64,000 nt of DNA from Trifolium pratense (taxonomy: Eukaryota > Streptophyta > Magnoliopsida > Fabales > Fabaceae): contig NC_060061.1 in the NCBI RefSeq assembly GCF_020283565.1, positions 36,679,362 to 36,743,361 on the forward strand, read 5' to 3'. The notes under the pieces are model-generated. The model was not told the origin of the DNA. It saw nothing but the letters and a program-made list of their open reading frames with translations, and did not search any database. A program made the translations under genes and the position numbers. Of this stretch, positions 49,601 to 62,500 are shown piece after piece (the stretch's first letter is position 1; every line of letters starts with the position of its first letter).

Positions 49601-49673
49601 TTTTAAAATAATCTAATATCATTTAAAATAAACTTTTAAATGAAATTTTTAAAATTTCATTTAAAAGTTTATT
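49588..49673. repeat. Two adjacent perfect long palindromes
   Basis: 49588-49620 is a 16-bp perfect inverted repeat around one base (GATATTAGATTATTTT arm). 49627-49673 is a 23-bp perfect inverted repeat around one base, its left arm starting AATAAACTTTTAAATG. Only six bases separate them. Confidence 0.9.
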
Positions 49674-49698
49674 AGATTATTTTCCATATACCAATATA

Positions 49699-49924
49699 CT
49701 CTCTCTGTCCCACATCATAAGGGGAAAAAACTCAATTTATTTGTTTCAAACTACTATAAGAGAAAAAACAATAACCATTGAACCAACTTATCAACAAGCA
49801 ATAACCAATGAAAATTATTTATACATCTTTCCCATGAAACTTATTTCAATTTAAATACAAAAACACATACTCCAAATTATTATATTTTTATTTTTATTTT
49901 CTCTTATAATTTGGACAGGGGGAG
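49699..49924. mobile_element. Stowaway-type MITE (226 bp)
   Basis: TA-flanked; ends CTCTCTCTGTCCCACATCAT and, inverted, CTCCCCCTGTCCAAATTATA. Confidence 0.75.
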
Positions 49925-51016
49925 TATATATCAGGAGCGTTTCTAAATTTGAATCATTGCTCATGAATAAAGACAATGCTACAAAAAATTAAGTACCATT
50001 GTTTATGTATTTAAGATTTATTATTGCTTTTTATAAATCGGGGTGCAGAAAGGACTATAATACCCAAATATATGGGGGAAAAACCTAAACTCTATCTAAA
50101 CATAAACCTACAAGGGCCGCATATGACTCGCACAAAGACTTCTAAATCCATCCCGAGCCTTTTTAACGAGAATGGATTGCCCGTTAACAAACCCGGCCTA
50201 AATTAATCTTATGTAAAGTGAGAAATAAAAATGGTGCATATGCAAATTTTCTTAATTTTCATGTCATATCAACAAAATGAAATTAAGTGGGGTAACGGGT
50301 CAGAAAATATAGTTGTGATCGGTTGATTGTGTAAAATAAAATTTGTTAAAAAAGACTAATCATACAAACATGGTGTAACACAAATCGATTTTGACTTGGA
50401 CTTTGCAAATGAAACTTGCATTATCGAAAAACAGGGCTCGTTCACTTGACTTCTCACTTCAGAATGTTAGAGAATGATTGACCTAATGCATGAACCAACT
50501 ATCCGACTGAGATTTTACCTTTCAATTTGAAAACATTGGGAAGAGGTCAGACTTTCAACTGATTCGAAAAGGATCGTCAAGCTAAGCAAATGTTCAATTG
50601 TCGATATTTAATGCAATAGGTCGACAAGCAACCAAAGGAAAGATTCGACGGGATTTGAGCTTGCTTTTCAAATTCCACAGACAAGCGGGGAGTCTTAGAC
50701 CAAAAAAAAACTTTATAATTTGTTTTAAAAAGATATAAATAAAATAGGAGGAAGCTAATATGTGTCGTGTAAGGACATAAAAAAAAAATGTCATTTATAG
50801 CACATGTTAAGGAATTCAATAAAAAATATCAGTCTAAAAATAAAATAAACAACCAATTTAAAATAAATTTGTCATAAAAAACCAATTTAAAATAAATAAA
50901 AACCTGGCACAAACTAATTTTGTTTTGTTTATTTTATTTTTTATATTGCCGAACACTTAACTAAACCCTCCTCCACCCTGACTGCTTAACGGAAACGCCG
51001 TCTGCAACACACCAAC
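49925..51016. other. Intergenic DNA and upstream region of the 51017 gene
   Basis: No gene recognised. About 50265-50345 resembles one arm of the inverted-repeat family at 39668. The 40 bases before 51017 are GC-richer (CCCTCCTCCACCCTGACTGC), consistent with a 5' leader. Confidence 0.45.
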
Positions 51017-53876
51017 ATGTCAAACTCCGGTGACGCAAATGCAACATCACAAGAACAAGAGCAAGAATGGGCAACAATGGCTCAAGCATGGCTTATATCC
51101 TTCCCCGAGCCCAAGGAAGTAAGCATGGCGGAAGTTGAAGCTTGGATCGACTCTAACCTCTCTTCTCTCCCCGAAGGCATCCAATCCATGCCTCGCTCCG
51201 ATCTTTGCCTTAGACTCATTTCCATTCAAAATTGCATGAGACTCCCCAATCAGGTAGTAGTTTTTCTGTTTCATTCTAATTGATTCAAATAGATTAATCC
51301 TCACAACTGCAATCGGAGAGACCTTAACCACTTGATGCCATAATTAACTCCCAAACCAGATTAAACCGGTAGTGAAAAACCAGAAAAATAAATAAATTAG
51401 ACTTCATTGAGTATTTCAAAAAGGTCTCCGACTCTGTTGAATTTTACTCAGATTAGTCATTCAAAGAATATGTCAGGGACTAAATTGAGAATAAGCGGAT
51501 AAACTTATGACTTAATTGATAGTAAATCTTTAAATATAGGGACCAATTTGATATTTTAGTAAATTCAGAGACATTTTTGAAATATATTTATAAAGTTAGG
51601 GACATATTTGAGAGTGTCCTAACTAATTTGATGGTTCACTCGATTCTAATTATTCACTTCAATCGAATTTTTGAAATGTTGTTGCAGGAAAAGGAAACGA
51701 ATAATGTTGATGTTCCTCATGCAAGGTTTCAACGAACCGATCAATGGCTTCCGGTATATGCATGGCTAGAAACTTTGAATAAAGATGAAGTGGTTAAGTC
51801 TAAGGAAATTGCTGATTGGTTAGAACAAAACCCTAAGATTCAAGAACAGTTATGCTCTAGACATTCTCGTTATCATTTGATGCATTATGTCAAAAAATGC
51901 CATTTCAAAATTTTGAGAAGAAGGCAAAAGGGGAAGGTATCGATTTCTTTATCGCTTTTGTTATGTTTTTTAAGTTCAATAGATGATAGTGATGATCTTG
52001 CATGGCGTTGTGGACCTTAAGCCTTTCGATGTCGAAATCGTTTATATTTATACTTGACTGTGCCCTCAACTTGGATTGTACTTCGCATGGTATTTAAGAA
52101 TGCTGAGCTGTGATTAGTTCGTGTTCTCTCTTACGTGTTTGTTCGGTTTGACTTATTTAAGTTTATTTACTTTGTGAAACTATTTGGTAAACCTTTATAG
52201 ACACATGGTATTTAAGAATGCTGAGCTGTGATTTGTCGTGTTCTCTCTTACGTGTTTGTTTGGATTGACTTATTTAAGTTTTTTTACTTTGTGAAACTAT
52301 TTGGTAAAGCTTATTATAGACACAACTTATGAAATCTAAGTAAGTTGTTTTCAGCTTATTTCTGTCTTATTTCCATAAGCTTTCCAACATAGCGGATAAA
52401 AACAATTTACAACTTATATTAAAACAATTTGACTTTATTTTATCCTTTGTTATAGATATAACTTGTACATAAGGGCTCATGCTATAAACACCTGTGTGAT
52501 AAAGACTTATGCTATAAGTGATTAATTAAGTTGTTTATCCAAAGAGGGTCTAGGTTCAAAGCAAACACAGACACACACACATACAACATAAAGGACAGTT
52601 TTAATATTTGTAAGTTATGCAGAATATCTATCTGCTTTACAATACACCATATGTATTGACATTGTTGCTACTTCTTTATCTGGACAGGGTTTAGAACAGC
52701 CTAGCAAAGACTTTCCTTTGAAGGTTCGGAAAGATGTGGCAATGAAACATTCATCTCCATTTCCAAGTATGCATTATCCCTCTTGCCTTCTAAATTTTAT
52801 ATGGTACTGTACAAAAGAATGTTTCTTTCACTTTCACTTCTCTAAAATTGCAAGTTAATGTGAATTAGCTGGTATGCGGGAGCACATTATTGGAAACTAG
52901 TTTATGGGAATTGGAAGGGAATATAAAGGGTTAGAACTTCTTTTAGAATAATACATTTTGTATGTGTAATCAATCTAACTTTGTGCTTGTATTATCAATT
53001 TAGTTTCGTTTCTAATATCTCGTGGTTTGAGCTGCTCTGTATCTATGCATACAACTTCTATGCCTGTTTTTTTACTCCCCTCTTGCCCTTCCAACCTTCA
53101 ATTCATGTCTGTGAACTGCTGGGGGATACTGTTCTTTAGTTTGGGTTCATTCCTTGTCTGAGGTAAAATTTGGATCGGTTATTTCAAAGCTCTTAGTTAT
53201 ACTTTAGTGTATCGAGTAATCATTTTAATATCTCCATTCTAGGACATATTTTGCCCTTGTTTATCTGTACACATTTTTATCTTTAGTTCCTGACTTCCCG
53301 TCGTTCGGACAGATTTACTGCCTGCAATTTGGCTTTATTCTTATTAATTGTATTTACTTATACTTCCTACTGATAGAAAGAAGCAATAAACTATTCAAAT
53401 GTTCAGGCTCATAATTTTCGTTGTTATTTTAATTTAGATTTTTTTTTTCATTTCAGTTTGGGTTATGTTTTAAATATCATATCTCTAATTCTGTGTTTTG
53501 AATAACATTGGGCGTCATGGGAGTTAGGTTAATACTGTTAGTAGTACTTTATAATAATAGTTTTGGTTAATGCTGTTACTGGCACTTCATAGAATCATAG
53601 TTATTGTTGGTTATGTTCTTTCCCCTGTAAATTTGCAGATAGTGCTGTTAACAAACTTCCCAAAGACAGTGATTTGTTCTTGGCCAAAAGAAATGAAGCC
53701 TATCAAAAATATGAGATGTAAGTGAATTACAACAGATAATTTCTGTATTGCACCTTAGGTACGAGAAGTTCACTAGTTAACATCAGTTCTCTTTACATTG
53801 ATTTGGTTTCAGTTTACTTGAGTTGGAGAAGCTGTTTTCCCCAATATTCTCGAAACCTCCTATCACAAACCAGTGA
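51017..53876 (+). CDS. Conserved-looking plant protein of unknown function, five exons
   Basis: Exons 51017-51253, 51688-51936, 52688-52766, 53639-53717 and 53813-53876 join in frame at GT-AG sites and give 235 residues. I do not recognise a named domain. Residues 17-78 look helical with a conserved-looking W...FPEPKEVSMAEVEAWIDS stretch. Residues 95-160 contain DQWLPVYAWLETLNKDEV, EIADWLEQNP and SRYHLMHYVKKCHFKILRRR, a compact charged helical unit that could bind nucleic acid or protein. The remainder is short and polar. No signal peptide or membrane segment. Without splicing, exon 2 runs into its intron and stops at 52020. A 118-bp tandem duplication sits in intron 2. The gene model is good; the function is open. 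Confidence 0.75.
52086..52321. repeat. 118-bp tandem duplication in intron 2 of the 51017 gene
   Basis: CATGGTATTTAAGAATGCTG starts at 52086 and again at 52204. The units share nearly everything, with a few substitutions and one small indel. Confidence 0.85.
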
Positions 53877-55184
53877 GGCCATGTCGGAAACATCAACTAC
53901 TGTCAGTCTGTAGAGTGCAGATTGATATGTGCAGCGACCAAGAATTTCCTGATTCGGTCTCACTCCGGAGGTACCCTTGTGTTAATGTAATTCATCTTCT
54001 CACAATTCCTGTTCAATGAAGCAATGTTGCCGCTCCTAAGCGTTCACCTTAGAGGGTAATTGTTCTCAATAGGGAATGGTAGATCATAGGTATTTATTTA
54101 TTATCTAGAAAGTAGTGCAGCCGAATTATTTACTCTATAACATCTGTTTCGGAAATTATTAATCTGAGCTAATCCAAAGATTTCCTGTTATGATTAATGG
54201 AACATTTTCATGTATTTCTGTAAAGCGATGAATACAATACATGAAGCTAGTTGGTTATTTTTTTTCTATGCATTCCATTATAGATTGATAATGTTACAAA
54301 TACAGCTTAAAATTTTGTTTTTTCTTGGGACTTCGCTCCTCCTTTACGTTAAAAATTTTTACAACTAGAAATATGATGAATGTACTGCTTTAGGAGTATA
54401 AGATGTTTAAGCCTTATCCATTGTTTGGATTTGTGATCAAATCTCCTTCACTGTAGGGTTTAAGGTTGCCGTGCGTTTGTATCCTTCCTAACGCAGATTC
54501 ACACATACAATTAGTTAGAGCACCTCCAGTTTTGCTAAACGTCAAACATTGAAATTGTTGTTCAGCAGAAGATGAGCAAGATAGCTCTGTTTTGTTTTTT
54601 CCTGTCAACATTCCAATAATGTTAACCTTCCCCAAACCTTACTTGCATAAAATTGATTTCATAAAATTTTATGTAGACTAAAATTTCTATTTATTAAATA
54701 TCATGAAATATTATACCGGTGCAAAATGTAAATTTATTTTTTCTTCATTTAAATTTCTCTCCTTTCCCTTGTCAACCAAATCAAACAAGGGTTGTTTTCC
54801 CTCCTCTAACATCCTCTGCCTGAACAAAACAATTAAAATCTCTCTTACTCTCATCACTTGCACAGTTTTTATCTTTTTGAACAAACTAAATCTATGGCCA
54901 TGGAAATTATCCCAGCAATTCCAATGCTCACATTATAGTGTGACGATTCAGTGACTTTAATCAATCCAGGTCCATGAAAATGTATGATTAGGTAAATCCA
55001 AAATCTTCTTTACAGAGAATTTAAGGGAGATGTTCATTATCGGAGTTGAGATTGGTAAGATGATTAATTTTTCTTTTTTGTCGGATGTTGTCGCGCTAGT
55101 AGTAAAGATATCGAGTGGATGTCGTGACACATACTCTCTTTAAAGTAGTGTGATGGTGGGATGAGGTTTTGTAATCTGTATGCT
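53877..55184. other. 3' region of the 51017 gene and intergenic DNA
   Basis: The first 350 bases probably include the 3' untranslated region. No further gene; frames at 54414-54635 and 54703-54954 show no domains. Confidence 0.45.
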
Positions 55185-55445
55185 ATTTACTTTGCTCTCT
55201 TAGGTAAGAAAAGCTGGAGGATCGTCAGTCAACTTGATACTTTGGTGGCTATAGTACAACTAAATATTATCCGGCTAGAGTGTGTTAGAGAGTGTGACCT
55301 AACACTCCTCCCATTATTTACTTTGCTCTCTTAGGTAAGAAAAATTGGAGGATCGTGACTCAACTTGATACTTTGATGGCTATAGTAGTACAACCAAATA
55401 TTATCCGGCTAGAGTCTATTAGAGAGTGTGATCCTAGCACTCCTC
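55185..55445. repeat. 131-bp tandem duplication
   Basis: TATTTACTTTGCTCTCTTAGG starts at 55185 and at 55316 (period 131). The units are about 90% alike, with CAACTTGATACTTTG.TGGCT and ATTATCCGGCTAGAGT in both. The second unit carries a frame that looks like a coding remnant (TQLDTLMAIVVQPNIIRLES), family not recognised. Confidence 0.75.
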
Positions 55446-56525
55446 TCATTGAGTTTAATGGTGGTCATCTCTTTTCGTATTTGCATGCTTATGGCCTTCG
55501 GATCATTAGTTTCAATTCAAGTCGTGGAATCAAGAGCTTATATTACATATTTTTCAACCTGAATTCGTGTCTTCTATCCTCAACACATCTCCTTGGTGCT
55601 GTCAGTGATGATCACTTTTAACTTCACGAATCGAATTTTGGAAACATTGTTAATCTGTATGTAATGATGTCATGAGTTTTTATTTGGATGTTGGTACTCT
55701 AGTGCATCTATGGTAGATTTATTAAAAGTAATTATTGAGATAAAAATCAGAGATTCTATAAGTTTTTTATTGATTTTTCTTCTTCTTCAGACATGTGTAA
55801 AATATTATAAAAAATTCTTCCGCAAAAAATATTGTAAAATTTTGTTACTTTTAACTTAAACTTTTATCTTTTTAAAAATTTATATTTAATGTATCTCATA
55901 TTAAAAAATTCTAAAATTTAACAAATGAATATATTTTTTAAGGGAAACAAATGAATATTTTAAACACGCATTTGAAAAATCATTCAAAAATTTAAATATT
56001 ATTAAATAAATTTGATTTTAATTAAAATTATAAATGTACTTTTTATTAAAATTGTGTAGACTAACATTTATTAATTTTTTTTTATACATATACAAAATGA
56101 CAAATCATTAAAAACTCATATACACAAAATGAAGGATCCTGAGTTCGAATCTGATCATAACATATGTAATAATTTCGACATTTATACATGTGAGCTAAAA
56201 TTTGCGTACATAATTGAAATTTCCGATAGGAACTAAAGTTAGAAGTTCCAATTTTATCTTTTATAGACCAAAAATATTTCAAAATCAATTCTGCTTAAGT
56301 GGGGAATCACTTTTTTGTTGAATGGGGGGAATAATCACTTTTGTCTATGCCATAGAGGTGGCGTAGGAATAACGGAAACTTCTCACACGGTCACGAAGCG
56401 CTTAAGAAAGAAAAATAAACGCGGTTAAGCGCAGCGCAAAAGGCCACAAACAAATACATTCATTCAACGCAAAACAACAAAGAGAACACTAATTGAAATT
56501 GAAATTGAAGTTAGATTTGCATTTG
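55446..56525. other. Intergenic DNA upstream of the JMJ21-like gene
   Basis: AT-rich. A tRNA B-box-like GAGTTCGAATCTG at about 56141 marks possible SINE debris. The last 100 bases are A-rich leader sequence (CATTCAACGCAAAACAACAAAG). No gene. Confidence 0.45.
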
Positions 56526-59500
56526 ATGGAGTCTGAAGCTCACATTCAAACTCAAAGAGATCGCAGAACAGATGCTCTTGGAGATCTCCGAGTTCTTCCC
56601 GACGAAACCATCTGCTCAATTTTGGAACGACTCACTCCTCGAGATGTTGCTCGCGTCGCTTGCGTTAGCAGGTAGTTCTTTCAACTATCATAGTTTGATT
56701 TATATTTCAGTTGATTTGATTGTTTAATTCAATTTTACACTTTGATGTTTGTTTTGCTTCCTCAAATTAATCATCGAAAACTGCTTATGGCAATAGTGTA
56801 AATGATTTTTATTCGATTTGTGCAGTTTGCATTTCTTATGTTAGCAACATTGATAATTGTTGATTGTTCAGGGACATCGCATTATATATGCATGAGTCAT
56901 AGTACCTCAAACACTCTGCTTATTCATTTTATGAGTGAAACTCTAGCTACTAGACTACTTGAAAAAGATAAAATTGATAATTGATTACGAAGCTTTACTT
57001 TAGAGATTATAAATTTATAATAACGGTTCATGTTTTTTCTTCTTGTTTTATTTATTTATTTTTTGGCAGTGTGATGTATATACTATCCAATGAAGAACCA
57101 TTATGGATGACTCTATGCCTAAGAGGAGCATCTGGTTTTCTTCAATACAAAGGCTCTTGGAAGAAAACTGCTCTGCATAAGTATGTCTATCACTCTTTCA
57201 ATGTGCAATTAATGGTTTTGTACATTTTTGTTTATATTTAATGTTAACGTTATTTGGAATCGGCTATTTTGATTGCAGTGAGAATCTTCCAGATAAGTAC
57301 AAAGAGTTGCATAGACCGCCTTTACATTTTGATGGTAACAATTCTGATATCATACGGCTGTTATATGTCTTCTATATTTTTAGGAAACTTTAGGTATATG
57401 CCACTGATATTTACCTTCCTGCAGGATTCAACTCTTTATTTTTGTATCGGAGGTTATATCGGTGTCATACCACATTGGATACATTTTATACAGTCGGTGG
57501 AAATGTGGAAAGATTAAACGACATCTCATTGAAGGACTTCTATAACGAGTATGACATGAAGAAACCGGTACAAAGATTAAAGAATTTTAGTAGTAAACCT
57601 GCATTAATTTTTTCCCTCATGTTGGTTCTGTTTCAGTGTCAATTATTAATGTTGAACTCTCTTCCCGGTGAAAAGAAAATATCTTGAGCTCTATTTTCCA
57701 TTGTTTGTTTTGCTTGATTTTTTTTTGAAAGAAATGAATGCTGGCAATACACTCTTTTACACACATTCTTCGATGCTCTATTGTTGATCTCTTTTTCAAA
57801 TGTCAATACACTTAATGATCAGTTTGCGAGGTAAGTGTGTTGGCTTTTTAAGAAATGGACCAATTATGAAGATTGTGTTCAAAAGAGGGTGTTGCTGGCA
57901 TTTTTCTTTTTGAAAAGTGGGAGCAATATTATGTTTACTATTGATCTCTGAAGCATTTTGGTAGCTAAATGGAAAGTGAGAGATGAGAATGCACGATCTT
58001 TATAACTAGTAGAAGGGTCCTTTGTGCATTTGGGTTATAGTTGATGTGCGTTTTATATAACTTGGAATTTATCAGTTTTGAACCATCAATAGTTAGTGGT
58101 TTTCTTTTTATCAAAATGTATTTTTTGATGAATTACACATCTCAGGTCATGATTAATGGACTGGCGGATACATGGCCTGCTAGGCATAAATGGACAACTG
58201 ATCAGCTGTTACTAGACTATGGAGACGTAGCGTTTAAAATTTCTCAAAGGAGTTCCAAAAAGGTCTCCATGAAGTTCAAGGATTATGTCTCCTACATGGA
58301 AGTTCAACACGATGAAGACCCATTATATATTTTTGACGAAAAGGTGCTTGTGTTGAGATATTCCGGTTTCAATAATGCTCTTTTTCCTGCCTCTCCACAC
58401 CATTTCTTTCACTTTTTGAATTTGAGATTTTGGGAGTTTTTTTAACTTTTAATTTAACACACAGTTTGGCGAACATGCACCTAGCTTATTGAAGGATTAC
58501 TGTGTGCCTCATCTTTTTCAAGAAGACTTCTTCGATATCTTAGATACAGATAAACGACCATCCTATAGGTGGCTCATAATTGGACCACAGAGATCCGGTG
58601 CCTCTTGGCATGTTGATCCAGCTCTTACAAGTGCATGGAATACTCTTCTTTCTGGCCGTAAAAGGTAAAAAGATAAGATGCTTGGCGTGAAATTTTTATC
58701 TTCATTGTGGTTGTATAGCATGTAGCTTAGACCATGACTGTTTGCATGGCATCAGAGCAAATATAAGATGCTTGTTCTGTTTACAAGTTTCACATTTGTT
58801 TTAATGCAACCTAAACTATAGCTCTCCGTTTTATGTTTTTAATGATACAAAGCAGAGTTTTCTCGATAGAATTAGAATTAGTAAGATTGAAATAGCACGT
58901 GCGAAGTAAGATTGATCATTTTTAGACCAAGGATGCTAATATCTTGCTAGGACTAGTTTCCTAAAAAATCATATAGACAAATGTTGGAACAAGATTCCTA
59001 AAACAATGACTCCTAAATCCTCTATTGACATTTAACTAATTTCAGCCATCTGGGTCTTAAATGGGAGTGTTGATAGGAGTCAGAAGTAAATTCAAAGACA
59101 GTTTTCTGTTTTCTGATAGATCATTGAATAATACAGAAGCACAAAGGATGAGAAGTCGCCAATTATTATCAAACTCAACTAGATACAAACAAGTATGCTT
59201 AATTATTTAGCGGTAGTACGGAGTAGTGGCTACAATTGAATAGAAAAGAATCTACCATCCATGAATAGGCTGAGAGGTCATCCTTTACTCTTGTCAAATA
59301 AAAAATCATGATTCAAACCAACACATTCTATTAGCAATTTACTGAAATATTAACATTAGGACCAGGCTCACTTGATTGGAAAAGTATGTGCACTTGATTT
59401 AAGCAATTGAAACTGAATGGACCAAAAATTCACGCATTCTTAAAACTACAATGATTATACAACAAATAAACTTGAATTTTATGTAATTTGGTACGTAGAT

Positions 59501-62500
59501 TTTCTGTGTTGGTGCTTATTATATATTCCAAATAACTAAAATGCTTAAGAGGTAATGTTTTGCTTATATTTGATAGGTGGGCATTATATCCACCTGGAAA
59601 AGTGCCGTTAGGTGTGACGGTACATGTTAATGAAGAAGATGGTGATGTCAGTATTGAGACACCATCATCACTGCAGGTACTATGATCATTATCTACTAGG
59701 ATGCCAACTATATTGTGCCTTTCTGTTGAATATTTTATCATTAATTACATATATAATTGCTTACAGTGGTGGCTAGATTTTTATCCTCTTCTTGCTGATG
59801 AAGACAAGCCGATTGAATGTACACAACTTCCTGGAGAGACAATTTATGTTCCGAGTGGATGGTGGCACTGTATTTTAAATTTGGAAACAACTATTGCAGT
59901 CACACAGAATTTTGTGAATTCTAATAACTTTGAGTTTGTATGTTTGGATATGGCACCTGGTTATCGTCATAAAGGAGTTTGCCGTGTAGGTTTGCTTGCT
60001 CTTGAAGAAGATGTTTATGAAAATGTCATACCGAACATGTCATGTAATGAAGAAAACTTAAGTTACTCTGATTTATCAAGGAAAGAGAAAAGATCCAAAA
60101 CTCTGAAAGATGTAGATGATCTATGTTTTGAAAGAGAAATAAGCGGTGTATCTAGAAGCTATAATTTATGGAAAGGTGGATTTTCTTATGATATAAACTT
60201 CTTGTCCATGTTTTTGGATAAGGATAGAGACCACTACAGTTCTGAGTGGAGCTCGGGCAACAGCATTGGACAGCGAGAACTAAGAGAATGGTTATCCAAG
60301 CTTTGGATTCAAAAGCCAGATATGAGAGATCTAATATGGAAGGTTATTTTGTTTCTAAAGTAATGCATCTTTTGTGCTTACAAAGTAAGTGTAGTATCTG
60401 ATTTTATGACTTTTTTCCTGGTTATATATGTCTAGGGAGCATGTATTGCACTAAATGCGGACAAGTGGTTAGAATGCTTGTCAAAAATTTGTGCCTTCAA
60501 CAATCTGCCCCCTCCCACTGATGACGAAAGGCTTCCTGTTGGTACGGGTAGCAATCCTGTGAGTTTTTATTTATGTAGTTGATAGTTTTTATTGATGACA
60601 AAAGGCTTACAATGCAACAAAATTTCAAAAGCTTCAGTGAAAATAATTGGTCCTTAGTGTCCCAAACAGTATTTTGTGATTGCTTATATAGTGTGAAGTT
60701 TCTAACTAGGAACATTTTCCATTCTCTAAATAGGTTTATCTCGTGGGGAACAATGTTGTTAAGATTTTTGTTGAAGGAGGACTGGAAGCATCACTTTATG
60801 GTTTAGGCACAGAGGTACTTGATTGTTATTCTGTTTTCATTCCATCTTCTGGACAGATCTAACTTTCATATTGTATCTTTTATAGCTAGAGTTTTATACT
60901 CTGCTACTTGAAGCCGACTCGCCTCTCAGGAAACATATTCCTAGTGTTCTGGCCAGTGGGGTTGTTTATCTTGAAGACGGATCCTATAACAATTTAAGTT
61001 GGGATGGAAAAGGAGTTCCCAACATCATTCTGAAGAGCAATATCATCACAAACAAATGTGATGTTCATGGTTTCCCATTTGGGGTATGGGGCAAGAAGCT
61101 GCTAGAGAATAGGAATGCTGGGATTTCGGTGGACGGATCAGTTAGTGTAGCCAACTCAAGCATATGGCCATATATGATAACTAAGCGATGTGAAGGGAAT
61201 ATGTTTGCTGACTTGTAAGTGTTGTCCTCGTGGTTTATGAATAATTTCATCATACAGCAAAGCAATTCTCTTAATCTTTTATTTTTTGTTTTCATTATTT
61301 TGTAGAAGAGACAGATTATCATGGGAAGATACAACAAACTTGGCCTCCTTCTTGGGGGAGCAACTGCGCCACCTTCATCTTTTGCCACATCCACCTTTAA
61401 ATAATTCATTTATATCTGATATTGAACGTGAATTAAGCTGGTCTGATGCAAATGGTTGTGTTGCAAATGTTAATGGTAAATCAAACAATGCAGCAGAATG
61501 GGGAATCTTCATCAGAATCTTAACAAAGATGAGGAAGGATGTCTCAAGCCGTTTGACCAAGTGGTACACTTAATTCTATTGAGCTCTCCGATTTCTTGAT
61601 AAACAGGATAGTTCGAGAATGAGAGAGGGTTATCATGCATACGATTGAAATTCTAGTGATCTTTGGAGCACTATTAATTTGAAGTTTAAAAAATTTATGG
61701 CTTTTTCCTGATTAAGCGTTAATTTTGGTAGTTGTGTTTTCCAATTGTTTATAAACTCTCTTTTGACTTTGGCTCACTTAGATAGTTAGATTATTATATC
61801 CATGCCTGATAAATGTGTTCCATTTTTTGTTTTGCCAAGGTGCTTCTGTTGCATGCTAGTTTCTATGATGAATCTTTGCATTAGTCATTTTTGTTTGTAA
61901 GGTGGTCTCTGACGCTTCTTACTAAAATTTTGTAGGGGAGATCCAATTCCTAGCAAACTGATTGAGAAAATTGATGAATATATCCCATCTGATTTATCTA
62001 AGCTGCTAAATATAAACGAGGTTTCTTCTAAATTCTTCTAAATTCACTATTTCATCCCAACATCAAATCTTTTTCATTGGATATGCTAGATTAAGTGTGG
62101 TTTCTATCAACTTCTATTTGACTTCAGAATTTCTCAAGTGGTGCCTCTAAACCTTGCTCCTGGATACATACTGACATTATGGATGATAATATTTACATGG
62201 AACCATCATCGGTTTGCTCTACCTCCAGTGGGAATACAGAAGATGCTGTCCAGGCGGACAATGGTTTATCGAATAACCATGTTGGAGTGAAATCCTGGTG
62301 TCCTAGTTACATCCTTGATTTCAGTGATCTTTCTACCGGTCAGTATTTCTGCTTTCCTACCCGTTTCATAAATTTTACTCCCTCCGTTCCAAAATGTAAG
62401 TCACTTTGGCAAAATTACACAAATTAAGAAATGTAATTAATGTTGTATGGAAAAGAGAAATTATGAGTTAGTTTACAAAATTGTCCTTCATTAATGGTAT

